From UBA1141 sp963665155 (GTDB lineage: Bacteria > Chloroflexota > Dehalococcoidia > Lucifugimonadales > UBA3495), in the NCBI GenBank assembly GCA_963665155.2, contig CAXXFI010000002.1, positions 1,426,001 to 1,490,000 of the forward strand: a DNA stretch of 64,000 bases, written 5' to 3'. Under the pieces are notes generated by a model. The model worked only from the letters and a program-made list of their open reading frames with translations. It did no database searches and had not been told where the DNA came from. The position numbers were made by a program, and so were the translations under genes. Position 1 is the stretch's first letter. Each line of letters starts with the position of its first letter. This document shows positions 18,392-27,455 of the stretch, piece by piece.

Positions 18392-19741
18392 ATGACATTT
18401 ATCGCCGTGTTGGGCATGGCCTCCGGGTTTCTACTGATGGCCATCGCCAGCGTCCCCTTGATCCGCCAGCGCGCAAGTACATTTTACTTCGGCTGGTGGG
18501 TGCTGTATGCGGCGATAGCAGCCAGCGCCTTTGTTAACGGCGTAGGCAACTGGACACTCACCATCCTCATCTCACCCATGTCCCAAGATTTGGGATGGTC
18601 CCATGCCCAGATATTGGGCGCTTTAACGGTCGCCGGGTTTTCCAGTGCGTTAATATCGCCGGTGATCGGTCGTATCTTGGACCGCTCCGGTGCCCGCTCT
18701 GTTATCACTGCGAGTCTATTGGGACTGGGTGTAGCGCTGCTATTCACCTCAAGAGTCCAATCAGTTTGGCAGTTCTATCTGTTCTATGCGATCGCTCTAG
18801 GGATGGCCTCGTCGGCTGTGAGCCGGGTGGGCACGCAGGTGATCGCATCCAACTGGTTTCTCAGAAAGCGCGGCACGGCCTTCGGCACCATCATGGCAGG
18901 CTCAACTTTATCCGGAGTGGTGTTCACTTTAGGGTCCCAAGCTATCGTCGAGCACTGGGACTGGCGCATGGTGTGGACGATGCTGGGGATCGCCATACTG
19001 GTGATTCCTGCTCCGATTGCCTGGTTGGTAATCCGGCGTAGACCGGAGGACCTTGGGCTACTGCCCGATGGTGACGGGAGGAAGACTGAAGGCCCAGCGG
19101 AACAGGGAGGATACCGTGAGATTACCGACCGGGCAACGGAAGTGGGTTGGACGCTGCGGGAGGCTGCGAGAACCCGAACATTTTGGCTACTCAACTTAGG
19201 ATTCGTGCTTATAGGGTTCCCGTCATTTGCCATAATTGTCGTATTGCATCCTTACTTCACCGAGTTGGGCGTTTCCAAATCAACCGCAGCCCAACTGGTC
19301 AGCTTCTACGCAATTTCCAGCTTTTTCGGAGCTTTACTCTGGGCAGCGGTGATACAACGCTGGCCGGTGCGGACACTGCTTGTCCCATCGACCTTGGCTT
19401 ACGGTGGGTCAGTTGCGTTGTTCGTAGTTTTGGGCCAGTTCGATTCGGTGCCGCTGCTGTATATTTCGATCCTGGTGCTGGGCCTGGGTATCATGGGGAT
19501 ATCCCAGCTAGGAAATCAGGTCTGGGCGGACTACTTCGGTCGTAAAGAAGTAGGTTCGATCATCGGAATGTCCAACCTGATCCGAACCGTGCCATTGGCC
19601 TTAGGTCCTCTGTTGGCAGCCGCCATTCATGACTCGATGGGAAGCTATCCGCCAGCATTCGTCCTGTTTGCGGCGTTTTGTTTTGTCGCCGCAATTGGGT
19701 TTTTCTTCGCCAAGCCTCCTCTCGCTACTACCCCCACCTGA
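18392..19741 (+). CDS. MFS transporter (MCT-like)
   Basis: A 449-residue major facilitator with about 12 membrane helices. The YFGWWVLYAAIAASAFVNG segment near residue 31 is typical of the first helix of monocarboxylate/oxalate-formate-type members. A cytoplasmic loop of about 35 charged residues (RRRPEDLGLLPDGDGRKTEG on) separates the two halves at about 215-260. Another hydrophobic stretch precedes the GWW helix, so the true start could be a later ATG; 18392 is the first. It probably moves organic anions across the inner membrane. It stands 380 bp from the GMC oxidoreductase. Confidence 0.88.
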   Translation: MTFIAVLGMASGFLLMAIASVPLIRQRASTFYFGWWVLYAAIAASAFVNGVGNWTLTILISPMSQDLGWSHAQILGALTVAGFSSALISPVIGRILDRSGARSVITASLLGLGVALLFTSRVQSVWQFYLFYAIALGMASSAVSRVGTQVIASNWFLRKRGTAFGTIMAGSTLSGVVFTLGSQAIVEHWDWRMVWTMLGIAILVIPAPIAWLVIRRRPEDLGLLPDGDGRKTEGPAEQGGYREITDRATEVGWTLREAARTRTFWLLNLGFVLIGFPSFAIIVVLHPYFTELGVSKSTAAQLVSFYAISSFFGALLWAAVIQRWPVRTLLVPSTLAYGGSVALFVVLGQFDSVPLLYISILVLGLGIMGISQLGNQVWADYFGRKEVGSIIGMSNLIRTVPLALGPLLAAAIHDSMGSYPPAFVLFAAFCFVAAIGFFFAKPPLATTPT

Positions 19742-19866
19742 GTATTGGAGCGCCAGGATCGCTCTCCGATAAATAGACAGGGCATCGCCACTTCAGTAAT
19801 ATTCCACAATAATCGAAACTTTTTAGTACGTGATCGAGTGCCGCCAATCTCTTCCGGATGTGATAC

Positions 19867-20382
19867 GTGTTTACGAAGTTCGGGGCGATATACACTAGTT
19901 ACATCGACCTTGAGCATGTCGGGTACGATGGCTCCCTTCCAGGTGACCGTTGGTACCCAAACGAGCGCTTAATTGAGGTATTCGACAACGCCCTGGACAT
20001 CGCGACAGTACTCGAGGAAACCGGGTATGACGTATTCTGGTTAGCGGAGCACTACTTCCAAAGGGAAGGCTATGGGCACATTCCCAACGTGCCTAAGTTG
20101 AGTGTGCATCTCGCCTCTCAAGTAAAAGGAATCAAACTAGGGTGCTCGTTCAACATCGCCCCAATGTGGCATCCGCTGCGCTTGGCCTAAGATTATGCTA
20201 AGGCTGACATCCTTACTGGTGGCAGGGTCATCTTCGGCGTCGGGTGGGGTTACCACACCCGCGAAGTGGAGACCTTGGGGGCACCCATGCCAGACAGGTA
20301 TGCCAATCTCAACCTGTTCGAAGAGCAGGTTGAGATTATTCCGAAGGAATTTAACGAAGAATCTTTTACCCACCCTTATTAG
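19867..20382 (+). pseudogene. luciferase-like (LLM) flavin monooxygenase, truncated
   Basis: The 5' half of an LLM-class flavin-dependent oxidoreductase. The opening strand and LAEHYFQREGYGHIPN are typical. At 20188 a TAA replaces what should be Glu in RLAEDYA; the frame then continues with DILTGGRVIFGVGWGYHTRE and EEQVEIIPKEFNEESF before ending at 20382. A full-length member has some 370-400 residues, so about half is missing and the remainder now overlaps the end of the convergent amidohydrolase by 17 bp. It cannot make a functional enzyme. Confidence 0.85.
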
Positions 20383-21220
20383 GCGACCACTTGTAAATCT
20401 TCGCGAGGCTACCGCCCATGAGTGTGGAACGCTCCGAGTCCGTAAGCTGGTCCGTGACCCGGAACGACTCAACGCCCTGCTCGTAGGTCAACACATCTAC
20501 CGCCCGGGTCCAGTCGGTGCCCCACAAACATCGGTCGAAGCCAAAGGCATCAAATATCTGGCGCAGAGGCTCCCAAATGTCCGAATACGGGAAAGGCTGA
20601 TGGGACAAGGTACAGGCTCCGGAAATCTTAATAGCGACATTGTCGAAGGCGCCAAGGGCAAGCACGTTGGCCAAATCGGAGAAGGAGTCCGGCGGCGCAG
20701 GCGGCTCGAATGGCTGAGGCAGACCAACGTGGTCGATCACCAACTGGGTGGATGGATTACGGCGGGCCAACTCAAGGAAGAGCGGCATCTTTCCCGAACA
20801 CATAACATTAACCGGGATTCCCGCTCGGGCGCCAGCGGCGAAAATTCGGTTGAGACCCGAGTCGTCGGCTTCATATGGCTGAGCCGTGAGCATGACGCGG
20901 GCTCCTACCACACCTGGTGTCGCTGCCCACTCAGCGATCTCATCGGCGACGGTTTCCGACTGGGGATCAAAAGGCTTGATCAAGCCAAACCGGCCTGGAT
21001 GTTTTGCATAGACTTCGAGTGCGTAGCTAGCATCGTAACGGTACATGCTGAATGGCGAAATCAATAAAGCCCCATCCACGCCGACCGCATCCATCGCAAC
21101 CACCATATCGTCGCCGGTGACCTCATCCGGACCGCGCAAGGTTCCGGCCCAAGGACGCTCGGGACTATTGCGCTCGTAGGCATGTACTTGTGAATCAATT
21201 GTGGTAGTTTGAGTTGCCAT
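20366..21220 (-). CDS. amidohydrolase family 2 metal-dependent hydrolase
   Basis: A 284-residue TIM-barrel hydrolase of the amidohydrolase-2 group (decarboxylases and lactonases of aromatic pathways). The N-terminal metal site reads DSQVH instead of the usual DxHxH, so the first His is replaced by Gln and a single His remains. Later ligand candidates are His in LVIDHVGLP and Asp in LWGTDWTR near the C-terminus. The start ATG 21220 lies close behind a GGGGAGG site. The change DxHxH to DxQxH suggests an altered or single-metal centre. Convergent with the luciferase-like pseudogene, whose remaining end overlaps it. Confidence 0.85.
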   Translation of the reverse strand: MATQTTTIDSQVHAYERNSPERPWAGTLRGPDEVTGDDMVVAMDAVGVDGALLISPFSMYRYDASYALEVYAKHPGRFGLIKPFDPQSETVADEIAEWAATPGVVGARVMLTAQPYEADDSGLNRIFAAGARAGIPVNVMCSGKMPLFLELARRNPSTQLVIDHVGLPQPFEPPAPPDSFSDLANVLALGAFDNVAIKISGACTLSHQPFPYSDIWEPLRQIFDAFGFDRCLWGTDWTRAVDVLTYEQGVESFRVTDQLTDSERSTLMGGSLAKIYKWSPNKGG

Positions 21221-21343
21221 GGTCCTCCCCCTTCTCTTGCCGGTATTCCCAATTTGATCCGAACTCTACCTAAATACTGTCTTGTGTTTGTTCGGTAGCA
21301 TTGTAAAAGTGCCCCATCAGCCCGTCAACAACCTTGCCAGCGG

Positions 21344-21389
21344 AGAACCACAGAGGCCCACGGTAACAGCCGTGGGCCTCTGTGGTTCT
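21344..21389. terminator. perfect 20-bp hairpin
   Basis: AGAACCACAGAGGCCCACGG, a 6-base loop (TAACAG), then the exact reverse complement. It lies between two minus-strand genes, 140 bp past the stop of the esterase gene. A T-rich run follows only on the plus strand, so it may be an attenuating or protective RNA hairpin, or a relic repeat, more than a simple terminator. Confidence 0.55.
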
Positions 21390-21529
21390 TGCTACTTTTG
21401 CTTGCTAAAGAACTATGGCTACGGCTAGGCAACCGCAGGGCGACAAACTACGTCGATAGCGTCGGCGTGCAGAGCCGGTTTTACGCCATTGACTGGCAAC
21501 ATCGTCCCGGAAGCGACAAGCTGTCTAGA

Positions 21530-22399
21530 TTAGCCGATGTGCTTATGAGCGAACGCGCTCATCTCCTCAATCACCTGCTTGGCCACCGGCGAAGAAAGAT
21601 CGCTCAGAATGCGTTCGCCTTCACCCTCGAAAATGGTCACGTCGATCTTGCCGCCAGCTTTGCGGTACTGCCGGATGAACTCCTCGCGGTCCGGGGCCGG
21701 ATGGGCCTCCTCGTAGCTGCGTGCCAGACACAGCGTTGGGGGCAATGCTGTTCGCTCTCCTCGTTCGAGGATACGCGCCGGAGCCGCCTCGGCCATCGCC
21801 TCTTCCGTCTGCCAGTACAGATCGTGCATTCCCACCACTCGCTCGAATATCCCTTCGGGCGGCTTGCAATCTTCTCGCAGTCCTTTGGCATAGTGATACC
21901 TTCCCAGCGGGTCGATAACGGGAGAGACCAAGACCACGCAGGCTAGAGTAGCATCCACTGCCGGAGCGCCCGATGGGAGCGACAGTTCGGCGTAGCGCGG
22001 ATCGTCCGGGCGCATGCCGAGTAGCATGGCCTGGTGAGCGCCGCTGGAAGTACCCATAGCGCCGACCCGGTCCAGAACACCGTTCCACCCTTCAGCTTGG
22101 GTCTTGCACCATCGAATCGCATAGTTAATGTCGGCAAAAGAGGCCGGATACGGAGCTTCCGGCGGTGCGCGGAAATCCAACGCGGCGACGATTACGCCAT
22201 ACTTAGCCAACGCCTCGTTGGGGGCATCCCCGATCACACGAGTTCCCCGGACCCACGCCCCGCCATGTAGTTCGACCATGATCGGGAACGGTCCGTCGCC
22301 CTGGGGCCTGAAGAGGCGCGCCAACAACGGTGAATCCCCGTGTTTGAGATATTCCACGTCCGCAATGTCAACGTCGTACGTTTGCGTGCTTGTAGCCAT
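21530..22399 (-). CDS. alpha/beta hydrolase (carboxylesterase-like)
   Basis: A 289-residue serine hydrolase of the esterase/lipase (BD-FAE/HSL-like) branch. The oxyanion motif VELHGGAWVRG is near residues 41-51, the nucleophile elbow MGTSSGAHQ carries the Ser, and a C-terminal His is in MSAFAHKHIG. No signal peptide. ATG at 22399 follows an AAAGGAG site. The neighbour on the same strand is the amidohydrolase, separated by the hairpin at 21344. Likely hydrolyses a small ester. Confidence 0.86.
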   Translation of the reverse strand: MATSTQTYDVDIADVEYLKHGDSPLLARLFRPQGDGPFPIMVELHGGAWVRGTRVIGDAPNEALAKYGVIVAALDFRAPPEAPYPASFADINYAIRWCKTQAEGWNGVLDRVGAMGTSSGAHQAMLLGMRPDDPRYAELSLPSGAPAVDATLACVVLVSPVIDPLGRYHYAKGLREDCKPPEGIFERVVGMHDLYWQTEEAMAEAAPARILERGERTALPPTLCLARSYEEAHPAPDREEFIRQYRKAGGKIDVTIFEGEGERILSDLSSPVAKQVIEEMSAFAHKHIG

Positions 22400-22576
22400 T
22401 TGTGGCTCCTTTGTGAAGTAGAAGATACGATATGGATGAAGCTATTGTTACTTGGTGTGAGCCTCTCCGTCAATGCTCTGGATTGACTCAAAAAACTATA
22501 ACCGAAAGCATTGTAGTTGCCTACAAAATCGCAGTTTAAAATGTGTTTGACAGCATGGAAGAGATTTGTTAGCGTT

Positions 22577-22639
22577 CGCCCGTCGCCCGTCGCCCGTCGC
22601 CCGTCGCCCGTCCCCCGTCGCCCGTCGCCCGTCCCCCGT
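22577..22639. repeat. nine 7-bp tandem repeats (CGCCCGT)
   Basis: Units 1-5, 7 and 8 are CGCCCGT; units 6 and 9 are CCCCCGT. It lies just inside the longest possible frame of the MFS gene and would encode (ARRPSPV) repeats if translated, so the real start is probably after it. Confidence 0.85.
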
Positions 22640-22685
22640 ATGTACTGGTATTCTTCACCCCTGTCACCCGAAACACCGTGAACGA

Positions 22686-24108
22686 TTGCTTAATATAGCG
22701 GCCACCATCCGCCGGGCATCCGAACCCCTCTCTGTTTTTCGATATCGAAATTTCGCTTTCGTTTGGGCTTCGACCACCCTGGTTGGCATGGGGACCCAGA
22801 TGGAAGTGGTGGTTCTCGGGTGGCTGATACTAGCCGAGACCGATTCTCCATTCCTGGTCGGGGCAATATCGGCAGCCAGGATGTCCCTCAACATCTTCGC
22901 CCTTCTGGCCGGGGTCATCGCTGACCGGGTGGCCCGGAACCGTCTTTTAGCCGCCGTGGAGTTCCTCATGACCGTATTCGGCGTGGCTATGCTCATCTTG
23001 ATTTTCAGCGGAGTTCTGGTGACGTGGCACATCTTCTTGATAACCGTGGCCGGGGGAATGGTGCGGGTGTTTCAGATGCCCTCGGAGCAATCGCTGGTTG
23101 CCGACACCTTGCCGGAAGACCGAATCGGCAACGGAGCGGCCTTCAACACTTTAGGGCGAAATATCGCTATGTTGATCGGGCCTTTGGTGGGTGGCGTACT
23201 TTTCAAGGGCTTTGGCCCCCAGGGAGCATTTACGGCCATAGCTTGCCTATATTTCATCAGCGGTTTGTTCGCCCTTAACATCCGGTCAACCGGAGCCGCT
23301 ACCCGCTTACAACAACAGCCCGGAGAACAAGAGTCCGTGTTTCGGGCCGTGATTGAGGGCTTGAAGTATGTCAAGGGCCAACAGGTGCTGTGGGCCACCC
23401 TTGTGCTGGCGCTGATCATCGAGTCCTCAGGGTGGACCTTTCATACCACCCTCATGCCCGTTTTTGCCAGGAACGTGCTGGGCACCGATTCCGTGGGGCT
23501 CGGGCTATTAATGTTCGCTTTCGGCCTAGGAGCGGTCATAGGTTCCTTGGGTTGGTCTATGATCAGGAACCTGCGGCACGTCGGCAAACTGATGATCGCG
23601 TCGGTGGTTGTCTGGCACGCCAGCATATTGGTGTTTTCCACCTCCGAGTCACTCTACCTGTCCATGGCGATCGTTGCGGTTACTGGAGCGGGATTTGCCT
23701 CTACACAGGTGTTCCTCCTGTCAGCTTTGTTACGTAATGCGCAATACGAGTATCGGGGCCGGGTGATGAGCCTGCGGTCTCTAGCCATCTACGCCTTCGC
23801 CCTAGAAACTCGGACGGAAACCCCGATTCTCCCCAAGCCGTCGTTTTCTTAACGTCGATTATCGAAGTAACAGTTGGTTATTGAAACGTATTACATATAC
23901 TATTATACCGTATAAGACTGGAATACGTCTGCTTGGCGTAGCGCGAAACCCGGCCAATGGCTTTCCGGCCAGACCTCTAGGCAGCATGTCATCGGGCTTG
24001 ATGGCCGGGCTCTGGGGAGCGCCCCGAGCAGCGCATATTATTGGCGTCACGGGCATAGTCCTGGTTCTTATATTGGCGGTCTTGGCACCCAAACTGCGGC
24101 GGCTTTAA
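22686..24108 (+). pseudogene. MFS exporter gene split by a 171-bp miniature element
   Basis: An MFS_3/enterobactin-exporter-like transporter. Eleven or so helices are read from PLSVFRYRNFAFVWASTTL to MSLRSLAIYAFAL, where the frame runs into foreign sequence and stops at 23850. The final helix (GSMSSGLMAGLWGAP then VTGIVLVLILAVL) reappears at 23981-24108. If 23806-23976 plus one CTAG are removed, the join reads FAL-GSMSSG in one frame, the expected sequence. The start is uncertain: TTG 22686 or an earlier TTG at 22566 that would translate the 7-bp repeats. The truncated product lacks the last helix. Confidence 0.85.
23806..23976. mobile_element. 171-bp miniature element (MITE) flanked by CTAG
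   Basis: Bounded by CTAG on both sides (23802-23805 and 23977-23980). The ends are imperfect inverted repeats: left AAACTCGGACGGAAACC, right (reversed) AGGTCTGGCCGGAAAGCC. They resemble the ends of the IS1182-type element at 53447-55307 (AAACCCGGCTGAAAAGCC), with transitions as most differences. It has no coding capacity. Excision restores the MFS reading frame. Confidence 0.75.
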
Positions 24109-24281
24109 CACCTCGCCAACCCGATTCGGTCCTTCACGAAAGGCCCCCACGCCTCCGATGGTAACCCCTATGGGTCGTGGTCAATGCTATGTCTCTGAGG
24201 AATCGGTGATATATTTTAGCGACCATCGGGGGTAAGGCCTACCCGTTACCCCCACTCTGACTAGCAAGGGAGGAAAAAATT

Positions 24282-26225
24282 ATGGCCAATTTGCAGACCA
24301 CGGAAGTGCAAGATCCCTCCACCCCTCGCAACCATCCTCTTGACCCATTGTCCGCAGCCGAAATAGAAGATGCGGTAGCCATTCTCCGTAACCAGCGTAG
24401 TCTAGGCCAACGCGTCCGTTTCGAGTCCATAGTCCTGAACGAACCCCCAAAAGACATCGTCCTCGGCTTTAAGGACGGAGACGCAATCAACCGCGACGCG
24501 TTCATCATTCTGTTCGACAACGATGATGGCGCTACCTACGAGGCCTTGGTCTCCCTAAACGATCGGACCGTAAAGTCTTGGACCCATGTTCCCGGCGTGC
24601 AGCCCAGGATAACGCTCGACGAGTTCTATGAGTGTGAAACTGCGGTCAAGGAGAGTCCCGAGTTCAGGGCCGCACTGGAGAAGCGCGGCATCACGGATGT
24701 AGATTTGGTCATGGTCGATCCTTGGTCCGCTGGCAACTTCGGCGTTGAGGAGGAGAACGGAGTACGTCTGTCCTTCGCCCGATGCTGGCTTCGCTCCAGC
24801 CCAAATGACAATGGCTATGCCCGGCCCATAGAGGGAGTCATCCCAGTGGTCGATCTCAACAAAATGGAGGTGATCCGGGTCGAGGATCACGGGATTGTGG
24901 CATTACCGCCGAATGACGGCAACTATGCCGAAGAATTTATGGAAGGTTTTCGGACGGACTTGAAGCCTCTGGATATTATTCAGCCCGAAGGACCCAGTTT
25001 CAACGTCGAAGGAAACGAAGTGTCCTGGCAAAAGTGGAGCTTTAGGGTCGGTTTCACTCCCCGCGAGGGTTTGGTGTTGCACACCATAAGCTACGAAGAC
25101 CAAGGGCGGAAGCGCCCGATCATCTACCGTGCCTCGCTGGGCGATATGGTCGTGCCCTACGGCGACCCCTTAGCCCGCAATTATCGCAAGAATGCGTTCG
25201 ATGTCGGCGAGTATGGCATAGGCAACCTGGCCAACTCCTTGATGCTGGGGTGTGATTGCCTCGGTGAGATTTACTACTTCGACGCTGCCATGAACGACAG
25301 CCGGGGCGCAGCGGTGCAAATCCAGAATGCGGTCTGCCTGCACGAAGAGGACTTTGGCATCCTGTGGAAGCACGTGGATTGGCGCACCGGAAAGACTGAG
25401 GTGCGGCGCTCCAGGCGATTGGTCGTGTCATTCATATCCACAGTCGGCAACTATGAGTACGGCTTTTTCTGGCACTTCTACCAGGACGGACATATCGAGT
25501 TTCAAGTTAAGCTGACCGGCATCTTGAACAACGCAGCCATGGACCCAGGGGAGGTTCCCGAGTATGGCACGTTGATAGCTCCCCAGTTAGCAGGCCACAT
25601 TCATCAGCATTTCTTCAACATGCGCCTAGACATGTCCGTCGACGGCCTGGAAAACTCGGTACATGAGGTCAACACCAAGGTTGTGTCCCAAGGGCCCGAT
25701 AATCCCCAAAGCAACGCCTTTTACGCAGAAAAAACCCTCCTGGCAACCGAGTTGGCAGCACAGCGCACGGTCGATCCCATGGCAGGCCGGTACTGGTTGG
25801 TCTCCAACCCGTCGGTGCTGAACCAACTGGGCCAGCCGGTCAGCTACAAGCTGGCTCCAGGCGAGAAGGTACTGCCCTTCGCCGGCCCGGAGGCCGCTGT
25901 GTCCAAACGTGCCGGATTCATGAGCAAGCACCTCTGGGTGACGCCCTACAGGTCCGATGAAATGGGCGCTGCCGGGCCATATCCCAATCAGCATCCTGGA
26001 GGTGCCGGGCTTCCGGAGTGGACAAAGGCGGACCGGGACGTTAATAACACCGACATCGTGGTCTGGTATACCTTCGGCCATCACCACGTTCCACGCCCTG
26101 AAGACTGGCCTGTGATGCCCGTCGTGTACACCGGATTCAACCTCATGCCCGTGGGCTTTTTCGACCGCAATCCGGCCTTGGACGTTCCGCCCTCGCATCA
26201 TAGCAACGGACATTGCCCCACCTAA
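24282..26225 (+). CDS. primary amine oxidase (copper, topaquinone)
   Basis: A 647-residue copper amine oxidase: primary amine + O2 + H2O to aldehyde, NH3 and H2O2. All active-site elements are visible: the topaquinone precursor Tyr391 in GNYEYG, the catalytic base Asp307 in NAFDVGEYG, and copper ligands His441 and His443 (HQHFF) and His602 (HHHVPRPEDWP). Length and domain order (N2, N3, catalytic) fit bacterial enzymes such as that of Arthrobacter. No signal peptide, so it is cytoplasmic. ATG 24282 follows a GGGAGG site. Monocistronic; a broken IS630 lies downstream. Confidence 0.95.
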   Translation: MANLQTTEVQDPSTPRNHPLDPLSAAEIEDAVAILRNQRSLGQRVRFESIVLNEPPKDIVLGFKDGDAINRDAFIILFDNDDGATYEALVSLNDRTVKSWTHVPGVQPRITLDEFYECETAVKESPEFRAALEKRGITDVDLVMVDPWSAGNFGVEEENGVRLSFARCWLRSSPNDNGYARPIEGVIPVVDLNKMEVIRVEDHGIVALPPNDGNYAEEFMEGFRTDLKPLDIIQPEGPSFNVEGNEVSWQKWSFRVGFTPREGLVLHTISYEDQGRKRPIIYRASLGDMVVPYGDPLARNYRKNAFDVGEYGIGNLANSLMLGCDCLGEIYYFDAAMNDSRGAAVQIQNAVCLHEEDFGILWKHVDWRTGKTEVRRSRRLVVSFISTVGNYEYGFFWHFYQDGHIEFQVKLTGILNNAAMDPGEVPEYGTLIAPQLAGHIHQHFFNMRLDMSVDGLENSVHEVNTKVVSQGPDNPQSNAFYAEKTLLATELAAQRTVDPMAGRYWLVSNPSVLNQLGQPVSYKLAPGEKVLPFAGPEAAVSKRAGFMSKHLWVTPYRSDEMGAAGPYPNQHPGGAGLPEWTKADRDVNNTDIVVWYTFGHHHVPRPEDWPVMPVVYTGFNLMPVGFFDRNPALDVPPSHHSNGHCPT

Positions 26226-26319
26226 ACAGGCTGATAAAGGGATCGCCGAGCGCACCATTACCTTCGAGCGATACGTAGCGGGTCTATCTAATCCGGAAAT
26301 TCAGGTGACTGAGTACCTA

Positions 26320-27269
26320 AACTAATGCCAAAGTGGGATCTACATGGATAGCAAAATAAAAAGATAGCAAAATAAAAACTGGCTTGAGCACCCCTGAGGA
26401 GTTCCTCTGCCCGCGCCTGCAAGGCGGTCTGACCCCGTTGTTTGATCTCATCTCTCCGGTAAGCCAACTGGGAGAAGAAGTGTATTTTTCCTGCACCACG
26501 GCTTTGGCGCCCAAGCACAAGTTCGCGGTGACCTCTTCGCGTACCCAGTCCCAGATCGCTTCGGCAACATTGAAATCAGCGCTATATTCCGGCAGGCTCA
26601 CCAATCGCTGGCGCGAGCCGGGGGTAGCCAGGTAGCCAGGTAGGTACGCACGGCATCACCATGATGGGCTGGAGCGTTGTCCCAGACGACGTTCAGTGGT
26701 CCGGAGTGCTTTTCCCGTAGTTGCTTTGCTTTTCCCGTATTGGCTTCAGGAAGGCGGTGGAAGTTTCGGCGTTGCTGTACCCCTGCAGTTCCATATTCTC
26801 CACCTCGCCGGTTTCCAGGCACACCGCCGCATCATAACTCGCTTTTTCACCCCACCGGGGGCTGGTCGAATCTACCAGCGCTGGCTCTCCTTTGAGTACC
26901 CATTCCGCATCCGCCCGGAAATGGGCCTCGTCGGCGAAGAAGATTTTCGCCCTCAGTTGTCGCGCTTCGTTGTCGCGCTTCTATGGGGAGTGCGGCATAC
27001 GCCGTCACGAAGGCCTCCCGCCTTTTCGGGCAGAGCCTGTATCGCTGCCTTCAGTTGGGCTTGCTGGCTCCGTCGAGGGCGCGAGAACCACCCGGCTGCT
27101 GGAAGGCAAGGGCTGTGGGACCGTTGTCGCTGAAGGCAGCGACCAATGTGCCGATCGTGTGGGGCTCCCGTTCTAACGCCTCGGATACCACCAATGCGGT
27201 CCAACCTTGGGCCAAGAGCCAGAACCCATGCCATCGTTCCCGCTCCCGGGCTGTCACCGCTCGATACAT
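26320..27269 (-). pseudogene. IS630-family transposase, heavily frameshifted
   Basis: Pieces of one IS630 transposase in several frames. From 27269 downward comes the N-terminal HTH part (RERERWHGFWLLAQGWTALV and on to PHTIG), then an AALD/ELKAAIQALPEKAG linker. Around 26690-26660 is NVVWDNAPAH with the second catalytic Asp, and at about 26590-26550 LPEYSADFNVAEAIWDWV with the catalytic Glu. At least three frame changes and a missing middle (first Asp) make it non-functional. No terminal repeats found. Confidence 0.82.
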
Positions 27270-27455
27270 CCGCTCTCGTACGTCGCCTACACTCAGTCGC
27301 CACCGTTCGAGGAGTCGCCTTATATCCCTATACCCAACACACCGCCACCCGACTTCCTTTACAGACTAACGCAACTCCCCTGCCGATTTAGCTTTATGTA
27401 GTTTTCACCTTGGGATCAGTTTAGTCATACCAAAGTACTAGAAACTACCTAGCAA

